Assembly: GCA_910585645.1 (NCBI GenBank)
Contig: CAJUFP010000016.1
Location: forward strand, 1-56,711
DNA: 56,711 bases
Direction: 5' to 3'
DNA from: an uncultured Hungatella sp.
GTDB lineage: Bacteria; Bacillota; Clostridia; Lachnospirales; Lachnospiraceae
Of this stretch, positions 50,578-56,711 are shown one piece after another. Position numbers and translations under genes: made by a program. Each line of letters begins with the position of its first letter. The stretch's first letter is position 1. A model generated the notes under the pieces. That model worked only from the letters and a program-made list of their open reading frames with translations. It did no database searches and was not told the DNA's origin.

Positions 50578-52302
50578 ATGGTAAATCTGAGAGAAAAACC
50601 CTTCAATCTAAATGAAGAGCAGTTGGCATGGGTGGAGAGAACTTATGACTCCCTTTCAATGGAAGAAAAAATTGGACAGCTTTTCATCAATCTTACCCTG
50701 GACCGGTCTCCACAGACCATAACCAGGCTTTGTAAAGAGTATCATATCGGCGGCGTGCGATGGCAGGGAGGGACCCTGGAGGAGGTCTATGAACAGAACC
50801 GGATGTTTCAGGAGAAAAGCAAAGTACCTGTACTGATTGCGGCTAACTGTGAGGCGGGAGGAAACGGAGCCGTAAGTGAGGGGACCATGGTGGCCACCGG
50901 AGCGGCGTGCGGGGCCAGTGATACGCCGGATACGGTCCGGGACATGGCCAGGGCAGGCGGTGAGGAGGCTGCGGCAGTGGGCTGCAACTGGACCTTTGCG
51001 CCGGTCTGCGACGTAGTTCAAAACTGGAGGAACACCATTGTTAATACCCGGGCTTTCGGGGATGACCCTGATACGGTTATCGCCTGTTCTCTGGCCTATA
51101 TGGAGGAAATGAAGCGGCAGGGATTGGCTTGCGCCGCCAAACATTTTCCCGGGGACGGAACCGAAGAGCGGGACCAGCATCTGGTCATGGGTTGCAATGA
51201 TCTGACATGCAAGGAGTGGGACGACACCTTTGGCAAGGTCTATAAGGCCCTTATTGACGCAGGGCTGGAATCCATTATGGTGGGACATATCTGCCAGCCT
51301 GCTTACAGCCGTAGATTCCGGTCCGGGATTGAAGATAAGGATATTATGCCGGCTACCATGGCGCCGGAACTGCTGGGGGATCTTCTGCGGGGACAGCTTG
51401 GGTTTAACGGTCTTATTGTAACCGACGCCAGCCATATGGCAGGTCTTAACGCGGCCGGTCCCAGAAGGGAGGTTGTGCCTGGTGTTATCGCCGCGGGGTG
51501 CGACATGCTGCTGTTTTTCAATGATCCTGCAGAAGATATTCAGTACATGAAGGACGGCATTGCCGAAGGCGTAATTACCCAGGAATGTCTGTCAGACGCG
51601 GTACACCGGATTTTGGGCTTAAAGGCCAAACTTGGACTGAATCATCTGCGGTTTCCGTCAAAAGACGGATTGAAAAAGGTGGGGAACCCGGAATTTCACG
51701 CCCTTGCAGCCAGGGCCGCTGACCACAGCATTACCCTGGTAAAAGATACTCAGGCTCTGCTTCCGGTGGATGTCGCGCAAAAAAAGAGGGTTCTTCTTTA
51801 CTACCTTCAGAGCGCGCCGGTGAGTCTGGAGGACGGCAGCGACAGCGGCAAGAAAATCCTCATAGAGGAACTGGAAGCCGTCGGTTTTCAGGTGACAGCG
51901 GGACCGGATTATTATGAGCTGGAGATGGAGAAGCCGTCCAGATTTAACCGATACCGGATGATGGCAAAACACTCTATGGAAAAAGTTAAGGAGGATTATG
52001 ACCTTTGCCTTGTGGCCATCAGCATGAAAGGGTATGCCCAGGCTAACAATACCCGGGTAGTCTACTCTGTGGGACACAGCTATGAGATTCCCTGGTATGT
52101 TCATGAGCTGCCGACGATCTGTGTCAGCCTGAACTACACCAACCACCTGATAGACGTTCCCATGATGAAAACGTTTATCAACGCCTACGCCCCTTCCAGA
52201 GAGTATATCCATGCCCTGGTGGAGAAGCTGACCGGAAAGAGTCCTTTTAAGGGAACCTATAACCAACTGGTCTGGTGCGGCCGATGGGACACAAAACGGT
52301 AA
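50578..52302 (+). CDS. GH3 beta-N-acetylglucosaminidase-like enzyme
   Basis: A 574-residue protein. KHFPGDG begins at K188, and DQH in the same loop gives the Asp-His pair that marks the NagZ-type N-acetylglucosaminidase group of GH3. The nucleophile is D283 in VTDASHMAG. A C-terminal domain of about 200 residues follows (SITLVKD, then VAISMKGYAQAN). No signal peptide. It would release GlcNAc or a related sugar from an imported oligosaccharide. It starts 53 bases after the sulfatase and ends 12 bases before the next one. Confidence 0.85.
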   Translation: MVNLREKPFNLNEEQLAWVERTYDSLSMEEKIGQLFINLTLDRSPQTITRLCKEYHIGGVRWQGGTLEEVYEQNRMFQEKSKVPVLIAANCEAGGNGAVSEGTMVATGAACGASDTPDTVRDMARAGGEEAAAVGCNWTFAPVCDVVQNWRNTIVNTRAFGDDPDTVIACSLAYMEEMKRQGLACAAKHFPGDGTEERDQHLVMGCNDLTCKEWDDTFGKVYKALIDAGLESIMVGHICQPAYSRRFRSGIEDKDIMPATMAPELLGDLLRGQLGFNGLIVTDASHMAGLNAAGPRREVVPGVIAAGCDMLLFFNDPAEDIQYMKDGIAEGVITQECLSDAVHRILGLKAKLGLNHLRFPSKDGLKKVGNPEFHALAARAADHSITLVKDTQALLPVDVAQKKRVLLYYLQSAPVSLEDGSDSGKKILIEELEAVGFQVTAGPDYYELEMEKPSRFNRYRMMAKHSMEKVKEDYDLCLVAISMKGYAQANNTRVVYSVGHSYEIPWYVHELPTICVSLNYTNHLIDVPMMKTFINAYAPSREYIHALVEKLTGKSPFKGTYNQLVWCGRWDTKR

Positions 52303-52314
52303 CAGGAGGAACAT

Positions 52315-53946
52315 ATGGGAAAACGACCGAATATCATCATATTCAACCCCGATGAAATGCGCTGGGATACCATGGGCCACATGGGAAATCCGGCTGCGGT
52401 GACGCCTTTTCTGGACAGCTTTGCCCGGACGGAGGCAGTATCATTTTCAAATGCCTATTGTCAGAATCCGGTCTGCGTGCCAAGCCGGTGCAGCTTTTTT
52501 ACGGGCTTGTATCCTCACACTGCGGGACACCGAACCATGGGGCATCTGCTCCGTTCTCATGAGACATCTCTGTTAAAGGAGCTGAAAGAAGCAGGTTACT
52601 ATGTCTGGGCCAACGCCCGCAATGACCTTGTGTCCGCCAACACGCCGGGGCTTATAGAATCCCATGTGACGGAGCTGTTTTACGGCGGCAATGTACCTGC
52701 CGCCCCAGGCCCGGCGGACCCCCATTATCGGGGTCGGCCCGGCAGCCCTCAGTTTTACTCCTTCTGTAACGGTGAGCTTAAGACCGACCAGGAAGGCCTG
52801 AACTATACTTCTGATGACGAGGATGTAGATGCTGCCTGTTACCGCATCCGCAACCGGGTGGATGACCGGCCTTTATGCCTTTTTGTAGGCACCTTGTACC
52901 CCCATCCGGCTTACAATGTGGAGGAACCCTATTTTTCCGGGATTGACCGCGGAAAACTGCCCCGCCGCGTCACAGCCGGAGAGACCACGGGAAAGCCGCC
53001 TATGGAGACGGCTCTGCGGAACTATCAGAATCTGGGAGCCATGAGCGAGAAACAGTGGGATGAGCTGCGGGCAGTTTATCTGGCAATGTGTACCAAGGTA
53101 GACGCCCAGTTTAAAAAGCTGTGCGACGCTCTGAAAGAGGCAGGGGAGTATGATAATTCCGCTATTTTCTTTTTCAGCGATCACGGCGACTATGCGGGGG
53201 ATTATGACATCAGTGAAAAAGCTCAGAACTGTTTTGAAGATGTTCTGGTCCGGGTGCCGCTGCTGATTAAACCGCCCAGAGGCATGAAGGTGGACGCCGG
53301 GATTACGGACAGTTTTGCGGAGCTGGTGGATTTTTACGCCACAGCCATGGAACTGGCAGAGGTTCCCCCCAGCCACACCCACTTTGGCCGCTCGCTTTGG
53401 CCGGTTGTGGCTGACCGTTTGCGGCAGGTGCGGGACTGTGTCTTTTGTGAGGGAGGAAGGATGGCTGAGGAAGGCCACTGCAGCGAAGCGGTTGACCCTG
53501 CTGTCAAGGACGGCTTTTGTTACGCTGTTATGTGGCCCCGCTATGCGGCCCAGTATGACCATGAAGCCCACGCAAAGGGAACTATGATCCGCACCAAAGA
53601 CTGGAAATACATTTACCGTGCCCACGGAACATGCGAACTGTACGACTTGCGCCGTGACCCTCTGGAACTTAACAATATTTCCGGCATCCCGGAAAACTCC
53701 GGCGTGGAAATGTCCATGATGCAGAAACTTCTGCAGTGGTATCAGGATACCTGCGATGTGGTACCGTTTGATAAAGATGAGCGGTTCAGCGATAAAATGA
53801 TCTGGGAAAAAGTTAAGCTTTTGGTTCCGCCTGGACGCGAAGAACTGGTTAGGGAAAAGATCGCCTCAAAGGCAGGGTTGTTTGTCACAAAGATTTACTG
53901 TCAGGAGCTGGCGGATAACATGGCCGGGGAAGCGGGGTATAAGTAA
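52315..53946 (+). CDS. Cytoplasmic Cys-type sulfatase (third)
   Basis: A 543-residue sulfatase with the canonical site CVPSR (54-58) and CSFFTG. IIIFNPDEMRWD is the first and FFSDHGDYAGDY the second metal motif. The C-terminal 80 residues form an extra helical part that is not in the second sulfatase. No signal peptide. AACAGGAGGA precedes the ATG. Confidence 0.92.
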   Translation: MGKRPNIIIFNPDEMRWDTMGHMGNPAAVTPFLDSFARTEAVSFSNAYCQNPVCVPSRCSFFTGLYPHTAGHRTMGHLLRSHETSLLKELKEAGYYVWANARNDLVSANTPGLIESHVTELFYGGNVPAAPGPADPHYRGRPGSPQFYSFCNGELKTDQEGLNYTSDDEDVDAACYRIRNRVDDRPLCLFVGTLYPHPAYNVEEPYFSGIDRGKLPRRVTAGETTGKPPMETALRNYQNLGAMSEKQWDELRAVYLAMCTKVDAQFKKLCDALKEAGEYDNSAIFFFSDHGDYAGDYDISEKAQNCFEDVLVRVPLLIKPPRGMKVDAGITDSFAELVDFYATAMELAEVPPSHTHFGRSLWPVVADRLRQVRDCVFCEGGRMAEEGHCSEAVDPAVKDGFCYAVMWPRYAAQYDHEAHAKGTMIRTKDWKYIYRAHGTCELYDLRRDPLELNNISGIPENSGVEMSMMQKLLQWYQDTCDVVPFDKDERFSDKMIWEKVKLLVPPGREELVREKIASKAGLFVTKIYCQELADNMAGEAGYK

Positions 53947-53975
53947 AAAGAGACTGTAAAAAGGAGAATGAGTTT

Positions 53976-54836
53976 ATGGATACGATTTTTGACAGATTTG
54001 TGCCGCGGCGCCGGTTTCTTGTGTGTGTGGACAGCGACGGCTGCGCCATGGACACCATGGATATTAAGCATTTTCGCTGCTTTGGTCCCTGTATGGTAAG
54101 AGAGTGGGAATTGGATCAGTGGGCCGGTCCTATTCTTTCCCTGTGGAATGACCTGAATCTTTACACTTTAACCAGGGGCATTAACCGGTTTAAGGGGCTT
54201 GCCCTTGCTCTTGGGGAAGTTCATAAAAGATATTCTGCCATTGACGGCGTGGAAGAATTGAATGCCTGGGTGAAACAGGCTTCGGAACTTTCTAACAGGG
54301 CGGTGGAGGCGATGTATGAGAAGACCCGTCTTTTGATTTTTGCCAAAGCCCTAAACTGGTCCAGGGCAGTGAATGAGGCCGTCAATACACTGTCAGAGGA
54401 TGAGAAAAAGCCTTTTCCCGGTGTCGCTGAAGGACTTAGGGCTGCTCATGAGTTTGCGGATATTGCCGTTGTTTCCAGCGCCAATAGGGAGGCTGTGGAG
54501 GAGGAGTGGAAGCGCTGCGGCCTGCTGGACTTTGTGGATATTCTTCTGTGCCAGGATGCGGGAAGCAAATCCCGCTGTATCTCCAGGCTGATGAAAAAGG
54601 GCTATGGCGCGGACCATATCCTGATGGTGGGGGATGCCCCCGGCGACCTTGACTCTGCCAGGGAAAACGGGGTGTTCTTCTATCCCATCCTGGTCCGTCA
54701 TGAGGCAGAGAGTTGGGAGGAACTTAAAAAAACAGGATTAGAGGCGTTTCGCGGCGGCAGGTATGCTTCTTATGGGCAGGAGAAAATGCGTCAGTTTATG
54801 GAAAATCTTGGGGGAGCAATGAATGATTTTGAGTAA
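53976..54836 (+). CDS. HAD-family phosphatase
   Basis: A 286-residue HAD hydrolase. Motif I is DSDGCAMD, where the nucleophile and the acid Asp have one residue between (DxD), motif II S/T lies in VVSSAN, and motif IV is GDAPGDLDSA. A helical cap of about 140 residues comes between motifs I and II. It probably removes phosphate from a sugar phosphate made in this pathway; this is inferred from place only. AAGGAG precedes the ATG. Confidence 0.85.
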   Translation: MDTIFDRFVPRRRFLVCVDSDGCAMDTMDIKHFRCFGPCMVREWELDQWAGPILSLWNDLNLYTLTRGINRFKGLALALGEVHKRYSAIDGVEELNAWVKQASELSNRAVEAMYEKTRLLIFAKALNWSRAVNEAVNTLSEDEKKPFPGVAEGLRAAHEFADIAVVSSANREAVEEEWKRCGLLDFVDILLCQDAGSKSRCISRLMKKGYGADHILMVGDAPGDLDSARENGVFFYPILVRHEAESWEELKKTGLEAFRGGRYASYGQEKMRQFMENLGGAMNDFE

Positions 54837-54853
54837 GGAAAGGGTTTGATCTT

Positions 54854-55651
54854 GTGAGATTTATACAGTTATTGCTGTTTGCGGTTGTAAGCTTTCTGGC
54901 CTCCGTCATAGGCGCTGTCTGTGGTATCGGAGGCGGCGTTATTATCAAGCCCACCCTTGACTTGTTTGGATGGGCCAGTGTATCCGCTATCAGCTTTCTC
55001 TCAGGATGCACGGTCCTGTCCATGAGCTTCTACTCTGTAGTTAAATCTATATTGGCCGGTGAAAAATCGGTTGATATAAAGATTGGAACGCCTTTGGCCC
55101 TGGGGGCGGCCTTTGGCGGCATGGCAGGAAAACAGATGTTCAACGGGATTCGGGAAATATTTGAAAACCAGAATATGGCAGGCGGCATCCAGGCCGGATG
55201 CCTTGCCGTGATCACGGTGGGGACGTTGGCGTATTCAGTGAATAAAAGCAAGATTCGTTCCCAAAACATTCATTCATCTGCAGCCTGCCTTTCTATCGGT
55301 TTTGTACTGGGGGTGATGTCCAGTTTTCTGGGCATTGGAGGCGGTCCTATTAATCTGGTGGTGCTGTTCTACTTTTTCAGTATGGATACAAAGACTGCTG
55401 CTGCCAACAGTTTGTACATCATATTATTCAGCCAGATCACCAGTCTGATTACGACTTTTGTAACAAGAAGTGTGCCGGAGTTTGAGCCGACTGCCCTGGT
55501 GCTGATGGTTGCTGGGGGGATTGGGGGAGGTATGGCCGGGCGAAGCGTTAACAAAAGGATTGACAGCAGTGTGGTAGATCAAATGTTTGTAATTGTGATG
55601 GTTTTAATCATTGTTATTAGTGTCTACAATATGTGGAAATATCTTGCCTAG
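54854..55651 (+). CDS. TauE/SafE-family sulfite/sulfate exporter
   Basis: A 265-residue membrane protein with about eight hydrophobic segments in two related halves. The repeated family motif G.GGG appears as AVCGIGGGVIIKPTL and again as FLGIGGGPINLVVL. The family exports sulfite, sulfoacetate or related anions. Placed behind three sulfatases it most likely removes the sulfate they set free. The start is GTG at 54854, with AAGGAAAGGG eight bases before it. Confidence 0.88.
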   Translation: MRFIQLLLFAVVSFLASVIGAVCGIGGGVIIKPTLDLFGWASVSAISFLSGCTVLSMSFYSVVKSILAGEKSVDIKIGTPLALGAAFGGMAGKQMFNGIREIFENQNMAGGIQAGCLAVITVGTLAYSVNKSKIRSQNIHSSAACLSIGFVLGVMSSFLGIGGGPINLVVLFYFFSMDTKTAAANSLYIILFSQITSLITTFVTRSVPEFEPTALVLMVAGGIGGGMAGRSVNKRIDSSVVDQMFVIVMVLIIVISVYNMWKYLA

Positions 55652-55892
55652 AGATGATTGTACGGCGGATAGAACGGCGATCTGAACGTTGGTGAAAGTT
55701 TTAGACATAAATGTAGACATATTTCCGCAGGAAACATATGATAGTACAAGGCAGGCAACGGCGTGTGTCTGTCAAAGCGTTGAAGTAAGAGAGTGCGCCG
55801 GTAGGAATTGTTTTACAGAGCTTGCAAGAGGGGGTGCAGTGAGACCTCAAACCGGCGTAGGCCCTAAAGGCTGAAAGAAAATGCTCTTAAAG
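55652..55892 (+). other. Gene-poor stretch with possible structured remnant
   Basis: A 61-codon frame (55689-55874) with a Cys-rich, unconvincing product lacks a ribosome-binding site. CGCCGGT (55796-55802) can pair with ACCGGCG (55851-55857), enclosing a G-rich stretch. The arrangement (end of a frame, then a GC hairpin) recalls the right end of IS605/TnpB elements, but no TnpB motif is present. I see no gene here. Confidence 0.3.
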
Positions 55893-55916
55893 GCCCTGCC
55901 GTAAGGCAGGGGTTTT
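55893..55916 (+). terminator. Terminator downstream of the sulfatase operon
   Basis: CCCTGCC and GGCAGGG form a stem with the tight loop GTAA, then GTTTTG. It could end the operon that finishes with the TauE/SafE gene. Confidence 0.65.
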
Positions 55917-55995
55917 GCTGTATTATTGAGTGAGCAAAGGGCGGATTTAGTCGCAGGCCAGGGAGGAAAAGCAGGATTCGTTGTAGAACGTCAGA

Positions 55996-56472
55996 TTACT
56001 TTAATTCTTGTTCCATGATTGTCTTTATCTTGGTAATGTCCGTATATATCAAATGAATCCCATGGTTGTGCAGTGCAAGCACTTCCATTAGATTTTTCGC
56101 AAGAATTCGGTTCAGCTCATTATGTACGGTTACCGGTTTATTTTCAATTGTATGTATATGGTCAAAAAATTTTGAAATAATAGGAAAAGTATTCTGAATT
56201 AAAAAAGCATTCTCCTTTCCAGCGAACCTGCCAATGATTATTGTATTACATTTTCCATATTTTCTTTTCTTCTTTTCTAGAATGACCTTGTATTTTTCTA
56301 CTTGTGAACTTATGGGAATCATCCAAAAAAGGGATTGATTCTTTTTATCTTGTATTGCATAAAAGTGTGGACGGTAATTTCCATTTTCTTTATTACTCAT
56401 CAAATATTTATCCTGCACTATGTCAAAAAATGCATCTTTAATATGATAAGAATATCCCTGTCGTATCTCCAT
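55996..56472 (-). CDS. cptN: Type III toxin-antitoxin CptN-like endoribonuclease toxin
   Basis: A 158-residue protein. GYSYHIKDAFFDIV, RPHFYAIQD, LFWMIPISSQVEKY and KYGKCNTIIIGRFAGKENAFLIQNTFPI follow the pattern of the CptN group of ToxN/AbiQ-related RNases, known from Lachnospiraceae. The typical length (150-160) is met. The start at 56472 is preceded by AAAGGGAG, 13 bases away, a long gap that would hold translation down. Upstream on the same strand are a strong promoter, tandem repeats of 48-49 bases and a hairpin, the standard layout of type III systems, where the RNA repeats bind and inhibit the toxin. Function: abortive infection or plasmid-type stabilisation, from the family. Confidence 0.75.
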   Translation of the reverse strand: MEIRQGYSYHIKDAFFDIVQDKYLMSNKENGNYRPHFYAIQDKKNQSLFWMIPISSQVEKYKVILEKKKRKYGKCNTIIIGRFAGKENAFLIQNTFPIISKFFDHIHTIENKPVTVHNELNRILAKNLMEVLALHNHGIHLIYTDITKIKTIMEQELK

Positions 56473-56517
56473 ATACTACAATAGTCTCCCTTTGGTAAAC
56501 TTTCCATTATGCAAATT

Positions 56518-56541
56518 CCCCATCGACATCAGCCGATGGGG
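56518..56541 (-). terminator. Attenuating terminator between antitoxin RNA and toxin gene
   Basis: CCCCATCG and CGATGGGG form a perfect 8-base stem with loop GCTGATGT on minus, followed by AATTTGC. The short T run suggests partial termination, which in type III systems sets the excess of antitoxin RNA over toxin message. Confidence 0.7.
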
Positions 56542-56650
56542 AGTATTTACGCACTATACCATTTGTATCCCACCTGTATAGCAAGTGGCATTATTTACGA
56601 ACTGAATCACTTATACCCCGCGCCATCAGCAAGCGGCAAATATTTACTTC
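56542..56650 (-). ncRNA. cptI: CptI-like tandem-repeat antitoxin RNA
   Basis: Two full repeats begin with GTAAATA at 56647 and 56598, and a third partial copy begins at 56550, giving units of 49 and 48 bases. Shared parts are GTAAATA, TGCC.CTTGCT and GGTATA/GGATAC. The transcript should start near 56650, right before the first repeat. The repeat is expected to fold into a pseudoknot processed by the toxin. Confidence 0.72.
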
Positions 56651-56656
56651 TACTAT

Positions 56657-56685
56657 AGTATATACAGATTATGAGAAATTATCAA
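56657..56685 (-). promoter_or_regulatory. Promoter of the type III toxin-antitoxin locus
   Basis: On minus TTGATA (56685-56680), 17 bases, TATACT (56662-56657). It is placed seven to ten bases before the first antitoxin repeat. Confidence 0.75.
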
Positions 56686-56711
56686 CCTGTTTTTCAAATT
56701 CTTTACGATTT

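Noticed and set aside
56542..56650. CRISPR or simple satellite repeat
   Set aside because: Only two to three contiguous units, placed between a promoter and a toxin gene; the type III antitoxin reading explains them better.

Overview
The window reads as chromosome of a Gram-positive anaerobe of the family Lachnospiraceae (class Clostridia). The grounds are a dense tRNA array, the Firmicutes gene order lysine/arginine decarboxylase - tmk - holB - ricT - trmN6 - rsmI, strong purine-rich ribosome-binding sites with frequent GTG/TTG starts, mannose- and glucoside-family PTS operons, and several gene families that I know mainly from gut Lachnospiraceae (DUF4869, DUF6020, the AAA-ATPase/PDDEXK_9 fusion, CptIN).

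Layout. 1-580: six tRNAs (Val, Thr, Tyr, initiator Met, Phe, Lys; the first is cut by the window edge). 699-2101: a secreted ComEC-type metallo-beta-lactamase-fold protein and a small conserved protein, both on minus. 2245-8173: core housekeeping operon. 8309-11671: a DUF6020 membrane protein and a MATE transporter. 12046-24598: an accessory block of mostly unnamed genes, nearly all on plus. It holds three copies of an unnamed family (here family A), three copies of a second family (family B), HTH regulators, a TM2 protein, a DUF2786 protein, a phosphatase and a PD-(D/E)XK-type nuclease. Family B proteins look like the cytoplasmic part of the MotA stator joined to the C-terminal domain of the FliG rotor, with no membrane helices and no flagellar genes nearby. 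The block carries recurring promoter and hairpin leader elements (near 11.8-12.0, 22.3, 23.25 and 23.96 kb), which argues that it is co-regulated. It is the best candidate in the window for an undescribed system.

24881-26478: an RNase J-like MBL protein and a decayed HigBA toxin-antitoxin locus (antitoxin intact, toxin internally deleted). 26674-32149: a mannose-family PTS operon (EIIA, EIIB, EIIC, EIID) with a tyrosine phosphatase and a Mga/BglG-type regulator. 32247-33540: a DUF4869/P-loop ATPase pair and a gene remnant. 33549-35240: AAA-ATPase/nuclease fusion. 35375-39480: an RspA-like dehydratase with a GntR regulator, divergent from a glucoside-type PTS EIIBCA. 39770-40195: remnants of an AraC regulator and an ABC permease. 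40302-43754: 6-phospho-beta-glucosidase, a small unknown protein, and a PTS-EIIB/ROK fusion. 43886-44327: a second HigBA locus whose toxin has lost its N-terminal half.

44386-55651: a sulfated-glycan utilisation locus with three Cys-type sulfatases, a NagZ-like GH3 enzyme, a GPH-family symporter, an AraC regulator, a HAD phosphatase and a TauE/SafE exporter. None of the sulfatases or the GH3 enzyme has a signal peptide, so I infer that sulfated oligosaccharides are imported intact, desulfated and cleaved in the cytoplasm, and the released sulfur oxyanion exported. 55996-56690: a complete type III (CptIN-like) toxin-antitoxin locus with promoter, tandem-repeat antitoxin RNA, hairpin terminator and toxin gene.
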